From the NCBI RefSeq assembly GCF_024172185.1, contig NZ_JAMZEC010000001.1, positions 2,418,001-2,482,000 of the forward strand: a stretch of DNA of 64,000 nucleotides. The letters are read 5' to 3'. Shown piece by piece: positions 50,800 through 59,876 of the stretch. How positions within the stretch are numbered: the stretch's first letter is position 1; each line of letters opens with the position of its first letter. Position numbers and translations under genes: made by a program. The notes under the pieces were generated by a model. The model worked only from the letters and a program-made list of their open reading frames with translations. It searched no databases and had not been told where the DNA came from. The DNA comes from Nonomuraea roseoviolacea subsp. carminata (lineage in GTDB: Bacteria; Actinomycetota; Actinomycetes; Streptosporangiales; Streptosporangiaceae).

Positions 50800-53207
50800 C
50801 CGAGCTGGACGCCGGACTGGTCGGCGAGCAGATCGCGGAGAGCGGCCAGATCGCGGAGCCGACGGGCCGCGGGGAGATCGGCCGGGCCCGCAGGCGCAAG
50901 GAGGACGCCCGGCTGCTGACCGGGCACACCCGCTGGACGGACAACCTCCAGCAGCCGGGCATGGTCCAGGTGATGTTCCTGCGCAGCCCGATGGCGCACG
51001 CCCGGATCACCCGGGTGGACGTGTCGGCGGCGAAGGAGCTGCCCGGCGTGCTGGCGGCCTTCAGCGGCCGGGACTTCGCCGACGAGCAGGGCAGCCTGCC
51101 GTGCGCGTGGCCGGTGAGCGAGGACATCGTGATCCCCGACCACCCGCCGATGGCGGTGTCGGAGGTGCGCTACGTCGGCGAGGCCGTCGCCTGCGTGGTG
51201 GCCACCGACCGCTACCGCGCCGCCGACGCCCTGGAGGCCGTCGAGGTCGACTACGAGCCGCTGCCGGCGGTCATGGACATGCACGACGCGCTCACCCCGG
51301 GCAGCCCGAAGGTGCACGAGAGCGGCAACAAGGCGTTCAGCACCACGATCACCTCGGGGGACGTGGAGGCGGCGTTCCGGGACGCGCCGGTGGTCATCGA
51401 CCGGACCTACATCCAGCAGCGGCTGATCCCGAGCGCGATGGAGCCGCGCGCGGTGCTCGCGAGCACCGACGGCGACACGTTCACGCTCTGGTCGTCCACG
51501 CAGATCCCGCACGTGCTGCGGGTCATGCTGGCGGTCACGACCGGCATCCCCGAGCACCGGCTGCGGGTGATCGCGCCGGACGTGGGCGGCGGCTTCGGCT
51601 CCAAGCTCCAGGTCACCGCCGAGGAGGTGCTGTGCCTGCTGCTGACCCGCCGGCTCGGCCGCCCGGTCAAGTGGAGCGAGTCGCGCAGCGAGGGCAACCT
51701 GACGGTCCACCACGGCCGCGACCAGATCCAGCACATCCGGCTGGCGGCCGAGGCCGACGGCCGCATCCGCGGCCTGCGGGTGGAGCTGCTGGCCGACATG
51801 GGCGCCTACCTCATGCTCGTCACCCCCGGGGTGCCGATGCTGGGCGCGTCGATGTTCAACGCGATCTACAAGATGGACGCCTACGAGTTCGCCTGCACGG
51901 GCGTCTTCACCACGAAGATGCCGACCGACGCCTACCGCGGCGCCGGCCGGCCGGAGGCGACGTTCGCCATCGAGCGCGTCATGGACGAGCTGGCCGCCGA
52001 GCTGGGGATCGACCCGCTGGAGGCGCGGCGGCGCAACTGGATCCGGCACGACGAGTTCCCGTACACCACGATCTCGGGCCTGACCTACGACTCGGGCAAC
52101 TACGAGGCGGCCACGGAGCGGGCGATGGCGCTGTTCGGCTACGACAAGCTGCGGGCCGAGCAGGCGGACCGGCGCGACCGGGGCGACCCGGTGCAGCTCG
52201 GCATCGGCGTCAGCACCTACACCGAGATGTGCGGCCTGGCGCCGTCGCGCCTGCTCGGCATGGCCAACTACGGCGCCGGCGGCTGGGAGCACGGCTCGGT
52301 GCGGATGCTGCCCACGGGCAAGGTCGAGGTCATCACCGGCACCTCGCCGCACGGGCAGGGGCACGTGACGTCGTGGAGCCAGATCGCCGCCGACGCGCTC
52401 GGCGTGCCGTTCGACGACATCACGGTGCTGCACGGCGACACGGCGGTCGCGCACAAGGGCATGGACACCTACGGCTCGCGCTCGCTGGTCATCGGCGGCG
52501 TCGCGGTGCTCCAGGCGTGCGAGAAGGTCAAGGACAAGGCCAGGAAGCTGGCCGCGCACCTGCTGGAGTGCTCGCCGGACGACCTGGAGTTCGAGGCCGG
52601 GGCGTTCAAGGTGCGCGGCACCGGGGCGAGCAAGACGATCCAGGAGCTGGCGTTCGCCGCGTTCACGGCGCACGACCTGCCCGAGGGCGTCGAGGCGCGG
52701 CTCGACTCCGACGCGACGTTCGACCCGGACAACTACTCCTTCCCGCACGGCACCCACCTGTGCGCGGTCGAGGTGGACACCGAGACGGGCATGGTCAAGA
52801 TCCGCTCGTACGTCGCGGTGGACGACGTCGGCAAGGTCATCAACCCGCTGATCGTCGAGGGGCAGGTCCACGGCGGCATCGCGCAGGGCGTCGCCCAGGC
52901 GTTGTTCGAGGAGGCGGTGTACGACGCGGACGGCAACCTGCTGACCGCGACGATGGCCGACTACCTGCTGCCGTCGGCGGCCGACCTGCCGACCTTCACG
53001 ACGGACCGCACCGAGACGCCTTCCACGGGCAACCCGCTGGGCGTCAAGGGCGTGGGCGAGGCGGGCACGATCGCCTCCACGCCGGCCGTCGTGAACGCGG
53101 TCGTGGACGCGCTGCGCCCGCGCGGCGTCCGCGACGTCCAGATGCCCTGCACGCCGGAGCGCGTGTGGCGGGCGGTCCAGGGCACCCGGGGAGGAGTGCG
53201 GTCATGA
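50796..53207 (+). CDS. Molybdenum hydroxylase large subunit, form II CoxL-like
   Basis: 803 residues of the xanthine-oxidase family, with the molybdopterin-binding halves and PDVGGGFGSK and GVKGVGEAGTIASTPA. The active-site loop reads AYRGAGR (379-385). True form I CO dehydrogenase has AYXCSFR, whereas AYRGAGR marks form II proteins, whose CO activity is doubtful; aldehydes, nicotine-like or purine-like substrates are possible. The start ATG 50796 overlaps the small-subunit stop, and the stop overlaps the next start, so all are coupled. Confidence 0.95.
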   Translation: MTELDAGLVGEQIAESGQIAEPTGRGEIGRARRRKEDARLLTGHTRWTDNLQQPGMVQVMFLRSPMAHARITRVDVSAAKELPGVLAAFSGRDFADEQGSLPCAWPVSEDIVIPDHPPMAVSEVRYVGEAVACVVATDRYRAADALEAVEVDYEPLPAVMDMHDALTPGSPKVHESGNKAFSTTITSGDVEAAFRDAPVVIDRTYIQQRLIPSAMEPRAVLASTDGDTFTLWSSTQIPHVLRVMLAVTTGIPEHRLRVIAPDVGGGFGSKLQVTAEEVLCLLLTRRLGRPVKWSESRSEGNLTVHHGRDQIQHIRLAAEADGRIRGLRVELLADMGAYLMLVTPGVPMLGASMFNAIYKMDAYEFACTGVFTTKMPTDAYRGAGRPEATFAIERVMDELAAELGIDPLEARRRNWIRHDEFPYTTISGLTYDSGNYEAATERAMALFGYDKLRAEQADRRDRGDPVQLGIGVSTYTEMCGLAPSRLLGMANYGAGGWEHGSVRMLPTGKVEVITGTSPHGQGHVTSWSQIAADALGVPFDDITVLHGDTAVAHKGMDTYGSRSLVIGGVAVLQACEKVKDKARKLAAHLLECSPDDLEFEAGAFKVRGTGASKTIQELAFAAFTAHDLPEGVEARLDSDATFDPDNYSFPHGTHLCAVEVDTETGMVKIRSYVAVDDVGKVINPLIVEGQVHGGIAQGVAQALFEEAVYDADGNLLTATMADYLLPSAADLPTFTTDRTETPSTGNPLGVKGVGEAGTIASTPAVVNAVVDALRPRGVRDVQMPCTPERVWRAVQGTRGGVRS

Positions 53208-54058
53208 TCCCTGCGCGGTTCGACTACCTGCGCGCCGGCTCGCTGGAGGAGGCGTGCCAGGCGCTGGCCGCCGACGAGGACGCCAAGGTGATCGCGGGCG
53301 GCCAGTCGCTGCTGCCGCTGCTGCGGCTGCGGCTGTCGTACCCGACGACGCTGGTCGACATCGGCCGGCTGCCCGGTCTGTCGGGCGTCGAGGACCGGGG
53401 CGACCACGTGCACATCGGCGCGATGACCACGCACGACGAGGTGATGCGCTCGCCCGTCGTCAACGCGGCCTGCCCGCTGGTGGCGATGGCCACCGCCACG
53501 GTGGCCGACCCGGCCGTGCGGCACCGCGGCACGTTCGGGGGCTCGCTGGCGCACGGCGACCCGGCCGGTGACCTGCCGGCGGTGGTGCTGGCGCTGGACG
53601 GGGTGCTCGTGGCCCGCTCGGAGCGCGGCGAGCGGGACATCCCGGCCGCGGAGTTCTTCGTGGACTACCTGGAGTCGTCGCTGCGGCCGGGCGAGATCCT
53701 GGCCGGGGTGCGCATCCCCAAGCTCGGCGAGGGCTGGGGCTACCACTACGAGAAGTTCCACCGCACCGCCCAGGCGTGGGCGATCGTGGGCGTGGCCGCG
53801 GCCGTCAGGCGCTCGAACGGCGCCATCCAGGAGGCGCGCGTCGGCCTGACGAACATGGGCTCGACGCCGTTGCGGGCCCGCGCGGTCGAGGCCGCGCTGC
53901 GCGGCGTGGAGGTCGGCGAGCAGGTACGGCCGGCCTGCGAGGCGGCGGCCGAGGGCACCTCGCCCCCGGCGGACCTGCACGCGCAGCCCGACTACCGCAG
54001 GCACCTGGCCAAGGTGCTGACCTACCGCGCGATCGGCAAGGCCGCCGGAGCGCCGTGA
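53204..54058 (+). CDS. Molybdenum hydroxylase FAD subunit (CoxM-like)
   Basis: 284 residues: VIAGGQSLLPLLRLRLSYP is the FAD pyrophosphate motif (AGGQSL) and TIGG-like RGTFGGSLAHGDPAGDLP the second; the C-terminal CO_deh_flav_C domain follows. It passes electrons from the iron-sulfur subunit to the acceptor. Order S-L-M is that of form II operons; form I is M-S-L. ATG 53204 overlaps the large-subunit stop. Confidence 0.95.
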   Translation: MIPARFDYLRAGSLEEACQALAADEDAKVIAGGQSLLPLLRLRLSYPTTLVDIGRLPGLSGVEDRGDHVHIGAMTTHDEVMRSPVVNAACPLVAMATATVADPAVRHRGTFGGSLAHGDPAGDLPAVVLALDGVLVARSERGERDIPAAEFFVDYLESSLRPGEILAGVRIPKLGEGWGYHYEKFHRTAQAWAIVGVAAAVRRSNGAIQEARVGLTNMGSTPLRARAVEAALRGVEVGEQVRPACEAAAEGTSPPADLHAQPDYRRHLAKVLTYRAIGKAAGAP

Positions 54059-54126
54059 CGCGAGCGGGGGCGCCCCTTCCCGGGCGTCCCCGTCCGGACG
54101 TAGTGTCGAAGGTGAGGAGCGTTCCG

Positions 54127-54933
54127 ATGGCGATGCGGTTCGAGCACGAGTTCACCGTCCCGGTTCCGGTCGAGCAGGCATGGGCGGTGCTGCTCGACGT
54201 CGAGCGCGTGGCGCCGTGCCTGCCGGGCGCGACGCTCGACGTCTTCGAGGGCGACGAGTTCACCGGCCGGATGAAGGTCAAGGTGGGGCCCATCACCGTG
54301 ACCTACCGCGGCTCGGCCCGGTTCGAGGACGTGGACAAGGACTCCCACACGCTCACGATCAAGGGGTCGGGCAAGGAGGCGCGCGGGGCCGGCACGGCGT
54401 CGGCCACGGTCAAGGCCCGGCTGACCCCGGCCGCGGGCGGCACGACCGCCGTGGCGGTGGAGACGTCGTTCCAGGTGACGGGGCGGCCCGCGCAGTTCGG
54501 GCGCGGCGTCATGGCGGAGGTGGGCCAGAAGCTCATCGACAGGTTCGCGGCGAGCCTGGCCGGGCTGCTGGCCGAGTCGTCCCACGAGACTCCGCTCGCG
54601 GCGCAGCCCCCGGCCGCGACAGAGGCCCAGGTCCCGACCCCGGCGGAGGTCCCAGTCGAGGCCCCGGTCCCGGCAGCCGGGGCGGTCGCCACCGGCGGGC
54701 CGGCGACCCCGGGCGCGGCGGGAGAGCGGCATCTCACCGCGGTCCCCGAGCCCGAGCCCGAGCCGGAGCTGCGGCCCGCGGGCACGCTGCGCACCTCGCG
54801 CAGCCCCGACGAGGAGGCCCTGGACCTGCTGGAGATCGCCGGCGCGCCGCTGCTGAAGCGGCTCGCGCCCGTCGCGGGCGCGCTGGTGGCGCTCGCGTTC
54901 GCGATCTGGCTGATCAGGCGGCTGATGCGATAG
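54127..54933 (+). CDS. CoxG-like SRPBCC protein with C-terminal membrane anchor
   Basis: 268 residues: a CoxG/SRPBCC domain (FEHEFTVPVPVEQAWAVLLDVERVAPCLPGATLD, GRMKVKVGPITVTYRG) of about 150 residues, a Pro/Ala/Glu linker and one C-terminal helix (APVAGALVALAFAIWLIRRLMR). In Oligotropha CoxG anchors CO dehydrogenase to the membrane; the tail here fits that job. ATG 54127 has GAGGAG seven bases before. It ends the operon; no coxD/E/F maturation genes are in the window. Confidence 0.92.
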   Translation: MAMRFEHEFTVPVPVEQAWAVLLDVERVAPCLPGATLDVFEGDEFTGRMKVKVGPITVTYRGSARFEDVDKDSHTLTIKGSGKEARGAGTASATVKARLTPAAGGTTAVAVETSFQVTGRPAQFGRGVMAEVGQKLIDRFAASLAGLLAESSHETPLAAQPPAATEAQVPTPAEVPVEAPVPAAGAVATGGPATPGAAGERHLTAVPEPEPEPELRPAGTLRTSRSPDEEALDLLEIAGAPLLKRLAPVAGALVALAFAIWLIRRLMR

Positions 54934-55021
54934 ATATCCCCAAAACATCTTAAATCCGGACAAGTTACCCCGAACTTCGGGAATCCCCTCCCCACGTGAC
55001 GCTCTCACGGGGGGAGGCGGC

Positions 55022-57688
55022 ATGCCGGACTGCACCGTCGTCGTGATCACCTACAACGACGCGGCCCGCCTGCCCCGGGCCGTGCGCTCCGTCCTCCGCC
55101 AGACGCAGCGCGACCTGGAAGTGATCATCGCCGACGACGCGAGCACGGACGACACCGCGCGCGTCGCCGCCGAGCTCGTACGGTCCGACCCGCGCGTGCG
55201 CCACCTGCGCCGCGCGGTCAACAGCGGCGGCTGCGGCGCCCCGCGCAACGACGGGCTCGACGCCGCCACCTCGCCGTACGTCATGTTCCTCGACAGCGAC
55301 GACGAGCTGCCGCGGCACGCCTGCAAGAGCCTGCTCACCGAGATCCGGCGCACCGGCGCCGACTTCGTCTCCGGCCAGATCTCCCGCCTGTACGAGTGGT
55401 CCGGCCGCAGCGAGCCCTACTACCCCGAGCTGTTCGCCACCCGCAGGGTCGTGGACGGCATCCGCGCGGAGCCCCGGCTGTTCCTCGACTCGTTCACCAC
55501 CAACAAGCTCTACCGGGTGTCCTTCCTGCGCGAGCACCGGCTGCGCTTCCCCGAGGACATCAACTACGAGGACCACGTCTTCGCCACCGAGGCGTACGCC
55601 GTCGCCCGCCGTTTCGCGGTCGTGCCGTGGCCCGTCTACCTGTGGCACCGGGTGCGCGACGGCGCGTGCGGCCCGCCCAGCATCTCGCTGCGCATCCGCG
55701 AGATGGAGAACGTGCGCCACCGGCTGGTCGCCGCCTGGCGCAGCGACGACGTGCTGCGCGCGCACGGCCTGGCCGACCTGGTGCCGGACCGGCAGGAGCG
55801 GTTCCTGCGCCAGGACCTGCGCGTCTACCTCAACCCGCTGCCCCGGCGCGAACGGGTGTGGGTCAAGGAGTTCGCCTCGGTCGTACGGCCGTACATGGAG
55901 CGGATCCCCGCCGAGGTGCTCGGCCGGCTCGACCCGATGACGCGGGTGTGCTGCCACCTCATCCTGGAGGACCGGATCGACGACCTCATGGTGGCCGCGG
56001 GCTCGCTGACCGGCCACCACGCCCCGCCGCGCGCCGCGGTCCGGGCCGGCGGGCGGACGTACTGGGGCACCACGGTCTCCCCCGGCATGGACATCACCGC
56101 CCTGCGGCTGGCCGAGCTGCCCTTCAGCGCGAGCCGTCTGCGGCACGAGGTGACGGAGCTGTCCGCCGAGGGCGAGCGGGTGCGCATGACCGTGCGCACG
56201 TACGACCCGTTCGGCGCGCTGCCGCTGGAGTGGCGGGCATGCCTGCGGCTGGGCGGCGAGGAGGTGCCGATCCGGCCCGCCCCGTCGGGCGAGGGCGGCT
56301 ACACCACCGAGGTGACCTTCACGGTGCGGCGCGGCTGCGAGCCGCGCATCGCCTTCACCAGCCTCGCGACCGGCCACACCACCTGCGACCGGCTCATCGT
56401 CCATCCCGGCGCCGAGCCGATCGACCTGCGCCGCGTGCGGCTCGAACCGTGCGGCCACACCGCGTACCTGCGGGTCCGCGAGCACCGGGGCGCCCGCTCG
56501 CTGCCGCGCCGGATCGCCCGCAGGCTGCTCAGGATCGCCGGCCGGCCGCGCCACAAGCTGCTGGTCTACCGCGCGCTGACCATGCTCCTGCCGGCGCGCC
56601 GCGACCTCGCCCTGTTCGAGTCGGACGTCGGCAAGGGCTGCACGGGCAGCCCGCGCGCCGTCCACGACGAGGTCAGGCGGCGCGGCCTGCCCGTCGAGAC
56701 GGTCTGGTCGGTGGTCAGGGGCCGCGCGGACGTCCCCGCCGGGTCGCGGGCGGTGCGCCGCGGGAGCTGGCGCTACGTCTGGACGCTGGCCCGCGCCGGC
56801 ATCTGGGTGGACAGCCACGGCTTCCCGCTCGACTACCCGAAGCCGCGCCGCACCCGCTACCTGCAGACCTGGCACGGCCAGGGCATCAAGTCCATCGGCT
56901 TCGACGCGCCCGACCTGCGCGCCGACTTCGACCGGCCGCGCGAGGTGTGGCGCGCCGCGGTGGCCCGCTGGGACGCGCTCGTCTCCCCCAGCGAGGAGTT
57001 CTCGCGGCTGTTCGCCCGCGCCAACGGCTACACCGGCCCCATCCTCCGGTACGGCACGCCGCGCTGCGACGCGCTGGTGCGCGGGGTGTCGCGGACCGAC
57101 GTCCGCGCCCGGCTGGAGATCCCGCCGGACCGCAGGATCCTGCTGTACGCGCCCACCTACCGCGACCGGGCCAAGGGCGGGGGCGCGTCGGTCCGGGCCG
57201 ACCTGGAGCTGATGGCCGAGGAGCTGGCCGCCGAGTGGGTGGTGGTCCTGCGCACCCATCCCGTCGAGCGGTACGCGGTGCCGGAGCACCTGCGGCACTT
57301 CGTCCGCCCGGCGGGGACGTATCCCGAGATCAACGACCTGATGCTGGCCTCCGACGCGCTGCTGACCGACTACTCGTCGGTGATGTGCGACTACGCAATC
57401 ACCGGCAAGCCGATGCTGTTCCTCATCGACGACTGGGACGACTACCGGCTGCGCGAGCGCGGGGTGTACCACGACCTGCCGGCGATCGCCCCCGGCCCGT
57501 GCGTGACGACCACCGGGGAGCTCATCGACCGGCTGCGCGACCTGGCCGAGGTGCACGCCGCCCACACCGCCCGGTACGCGGCCTTCCGCGACCTGTGGTG
57601 CGCCGACGAGCGCGGCGACGCGGCGGCCCGGGTGGTGACCGCCTTCTTCGGCGACCTGCTCGGCCGGGGGACGGGGAGGGCCGGGTGA
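55022..57688 (+). CDS. GT2 glycosyltransferase fused to CDP-glycerol glycerophosphotransferase (TagF-like)
   Basis: 888 residues. Residues 1-~230 are a GT2 glycosyltransferase (TVVVITYNDAARLPRAVRSVL, DDAST, FLDSDDE). Residues ~520-880 are a TagB/TagF-type transferase (RYLQTWHGQGIKSIGFD, YAPTYRD, LLTDYSSVMCDYAITGKPMLFL). Between them is a beta-rich spacer. Such fusions build teichoic-acid-like polyol-phosphate chains with sugar side groups at the inner membrane face. ATG 55022 follows GGGGGAGG. It is coupled to the next gene through GTGA. Confidence 0.93.
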   Translation: MPDCTVVVITYNDAARLPRAVRSVLRQTQRDLEVIIADDASTDDTARVAAELVRSDPRVRHLRRAVNSGGCGAPRNDGLDAATSPYVMFLDSDDELPRHACKSLLTEIRRTGADFVSGQISRLYEWSGRSEPYYPELFATRRVVDGIRAEPRLFLDSFTTNKLYRVSFLREHRLRFPEDINYEDHVFATEAYAVARRFAVVPWPVYLWHRVRDGACGPPSISLRIREMENVRHRLVAAWRSDDVLRAHGLADLVPDRQERFLRQDLRVYLNPLPRRERVWVKEFASVVRPYMERIPAEVLGRLDPMTRVCCHLILEDRIDDLMVAAGSLTGHHAPPRAAVRAGGRTYWGTTVSPGMDITALRLAELPFSASRLRHEVTELSAEGERVRMTVRTYDPFGALPLEWRACLRLGGEEVPIRPAPSGEGGYTTEVTFTVRRGCEPRIAFTSLATGHTTCDRLIVHPGAEPIDLRRVRLEPCGHTAYLRVREHRGARSLPRRIARRLLRIAGRPRHKLLVYRALTMLLPARRDLALFESDVGKGCTGSPRAVHDEVRRRGLPVETVWSVVRGRADVPAGSRAVRRGSWRYVWTLARAGIWVDSHGFPLDYPKPRRTRYLQTWHGQGIKSIGFDAPDLRADFDRPREVWRAAVARWDALVSPSEEFSRLFARANGYTGPILRYGTPRCDALVRGVSRTDVRARLEIPPDRRILLYAPTYRDRAKGGGASVRADLELMAEELAAEWVVVLRTHPVERYAVPEHLRHFVRPAGTYPEINDLMLASDALLTDYSSVMCDYAITGKPMLFLIDDWDDYRLRERGVYHDLPAIAPGPCVTTTGELIDRLRDLAEVHAAHTARYAAFRDLWCADERGDAAARVVTAFFGDLLGRGTGRAG

Positions 57689-58749
57689 ACGTCGTCTTCG
57701 CGTGCCTGGACGCCGACACGCTGGGCGGGATCCAGCGGGTCACGCACACCCTCGCGCAGGGCCTGGCCGGCCGCGGCCACGACGTCCGGGTGATCGGCCT
57801 GCACCGCTCGGCCGCGCCGTTCCGTTACGTGGCCGAGCCCCGCTACCGGCGGCACGTGGTCAGCCGGGCCCGGGCGGGACGGTCCGGCCGCCTGGCCCGG
57901 GCGCGGGCCGACCGGCGCCTGGCCCGGCTGCTGCGGGACTGCGCGCCGGGGTTCGCGGTGTTGACCTCGCCGAGCGTGGTGGCCCGGGTGGCGCCGCTGC
58001 TGCCGGACGAGCTGCGCTCGATCGGCCAGTACCACGGCTCGTACGAGCACGCGGGCGGCTGCTGGCACCTGGCCTCCATCCGCCGCCACTACCCGGAGCT
58101 CGACCAGGCGGTGTTCCTGAGCGAGGACGACGCCTGGCGCTTCTCCGAAGAGGCGCTGCTGCCCAACACCTGGTCGCTGCCGAACCCGCTGTCCGGCTGG
58201 CCGGAGCGGGTCTCCCCGCTGGAGGCCCCGCGCGTGCTCGGTGTGGGCCGCCTGGAAGGGGTCAAGCGGTTCGACCGGTTGATCACCGCGTTCGCGGCCT
58301 CCGGAGCGCCGCCGCCCTGGGAGCTGCATCTCGTCGGCGACGGCGCCGAGCTGGACCGGCTGCGCGCGCACGCCGCGCGTGAGGGGGTGGCCGACCGGGT
58401 GGTGTTCCGGGGGCGGGTGCCCGCCGAGCGGATGCCCGGCGAGTACCTGGCCGCCTCGATGGTGGCGCTGACCAGCGAGCACGAGGGACTGCCGCTGACG
58501 CTGCTGGAGGCGGCGGCGCACGGGGTGCCCGCGGTGGCGTTCGACGTGTCGGGCGGGGTGCGGGCCACGGGTCCGGTGCTGGTGCCGCCGGGCGACACCG
58601 GCGCGTTCGCCCTGGAGCTGGGCCGGCTGGCCGGCTCGCCCCGGGAGCGGCGGCGGCTCGGCGCCGCCGCCCGCGCCCGGGCCGAGGCGTTCCGCCCCGA
58701 CCGCGTGCTGGACGCCTGGGAGACCCTGTTCGCCCACGTCAGGCGGTGA
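57685..58749 (+). CDS. GT4 family glycosyltransferase
   Basis: 354 residues: N-terminal LDADTLGGIQRVTHTLAQGLAGRGHDV (GG-binding loop) and C-terminal nucleotide-sugar site VGRLEGVKRFDRLITAFA, SEHEGLPLTLLEAAAHGVPAVAFD with the EX7E pair. It adds a sugar to the polymer or its linkage unit. GTG 57685 overlaps the preceding stop (GTGA). Donor and acceptor are unknown. Its stop falls in a 27-bp duplication. Confidence 0.93.
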   Translation: MNVVFACLDADTLGGIQRVTHTLAQGLAGRGHDVRVIGLHRSAAPFRYVAEPRYRRHVVSRARAGRSGRLARARADRRLARLLRDCAPGFAVLTSPSVVARVAPLLPDELRSIGQYHGSYEHAGGCWHLASIRRHYPELDQAVFLSEDDAWRFSEEALLPNTWSLPNPLSGWPERVSPLEAPRVLGVGRLEGVKRFDRLITAFAASGAPPPWELHLVGDGAELDRLRAHAAREGVADRVVFRGRVPAERMPGEYLAASMVALTSEHEGLPLTLLEAAAHGVPAVAFDVSGGVRATGPVLVPPGDTGAFALELGRLAGSPRERRRLGAAARARAEAFRPDRVLDAWETLFAHVRR

Positions 58750-58803
58750 CCGCGCCCGGCGTGCGTTTCAGGCGTGGGACCGCGCCCGGGTGCGTTTCAG
58801 GCG
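58748..58803. repeat. Tandem duplication between two convergent gene ends
   Basis: GACCGCGCCCGGCGTGCGTT-TCAGGCG (58748-58774) and GACCGCGCCCGGGTGCGTTT-CAGGCG (58778-58803), 26 of 27 positions kept. The second copy contains the sulfotransferase stop (TCA at 58797-58799 on this strand) and the first overlaps the end of the GT4 gene. Confidence 0.88.
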
Positions 58804-59855
58804 GGGACGGACGGTTGCGTCTCCTCGTGCCTGGACTCGGCCGGCAGCGGCGACAGCCCGGCCAGCGCCCGCTGGCGCGAGGTGAGCAGCGCCGCCACCG
58901 GGCCGGGCTCGCGCAGCCGCTGGAAGCGGTCGCGCAGGCGCTTGCGGGAGCGGGCGGCCTTGCGCTTCTGCATGACCCGCTGGAGGGTCGCGATGTGCTC
59001 CTTGGACGGCGCCGGCGCGCCGCTGAGCTCGTACCCGTTGGCCACCAGCCGGTCGCCGAGCGCCTGCTCGGCCAGCGAGATCTCCCAGGGCTCCAGCCGG
59101 CCGGTCCAGCTCCCCACCCGCGTGCGCAGCACGTCGCTGTGGGTGTTGCTGTGCCAGACCTTGTGCACGGGCACGGCCACCTGCGCCGCCTCGCGCGGCG
59201 AGACCATGGCCGGGTCGAAGTCCTCCTCCAGGAAGAGGCAGAGCTTCTTCAGCTCGGTCGACGGGTCGTCGGTCAGGTCCTCGTAGCGCAGCTCGTAGTA
59301 GCTGTCGGCGGGCAGGGTGCGGCGCAGCTTGACGCCCGCGTCCATGGCCTCGGCCCAGGTGGAGATGGCGTGGTAGGAGCTGTGGGTGTACCAGGGCATC
59401 TCCTTCAGGGAGGAGACGCAGTCGCGGCCGTCCCTGATGAGGTGGACGAACTGGGCGTCGGGGAAGAGCCTGCGCAGGATGTCCACCTGCTTGACGTAGC
59501 TCGGCCGCTTGTCGCCCCAGCGCGGCTTGCCGAACCTCGCCGCGTACATGCGGAACGTCGTGCCGATCACCGAGCCGAGCGAGCCGGGGCCCTCGACGCA
59601 CTCACGGACGAACTCATCCTTGTCGATCTTGAGTTCCTTGAACTTCGTGGTGCGGTCGGTCGCGATCCACTCCGCGAGCGCGGCGCGGCGCTGGGCGAGG
59701 CGCATGTCGCCGAACTCGCGGCGGCGCTGGTACACGGGCACGACGTACCGCGTCTCCGGCGGGACCGCCATGCGCGGGTGGGAGTGCAGCATGAGCTGCA
59801 GCATCGTGGTGCCGGAGCGCGGGCAGCCCACGACGAAGACAGGCCGATCGGACAT
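58797..59855 (-). CDS. PAPS-dependent sulfotransferase
   Basis: 352 residues. PAPS 5'-phosphosulfate loop VVGCPRSGTTMLQLML at the N-terminus and 3'-phosphate motif LIRDGRDCVSSLKEM are the family markers. The C-terminus is basic (KRKAARSRKRLRDRFQRL). Next to glycosyltransferases it may sulfate the wall polymer or a glycolipid (inference). ATG 59855 is followed by the usual short first strand. It is co-directional with the phosphatidyltransferase gene. Confidence 0.92.
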   Translation of the reverse strand: MSDRPVFVVGCPRSGTTMLQLMLHSHPRMAVPPETRYVVPVYQRRREFGDMRLAQRRAALAEWIATDRTTKFKELKIDKDEFVRECVEGPGSLGSVIGTTFRMYAARFGKPRWGDKRPSYVKQVDILRRLFPDAQFVHLIRDGRDCVSSLKEMPWYTHSSYHAISTWAEAMDAGVKLRRTLPADSYYELRYEDLTDDPSTELKKLCLFLEEDFDPAMVSPREAAQVAVPVHKVWHSNTHSDVLRTRVGSWTGRLEPWEISLAEQALGDRLVANGYELSGAPAPSKEHIATLQRVMQKRKAARSRKRLRDRFQRLREPGPVAALLTSRQRALAGLSPLPAESRHEETQPSVPA

Positions 59856-59876
59856 TACGTACTAACCCCCGAAAAC

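Noticed and set aside
50796..53207. True aerobic CO dehydrogenase large subunit
   Set aside because: The active-site loop is AYRGAGR and not AYXCSFR, and the gene order is S-L-M, both pointing to form II.
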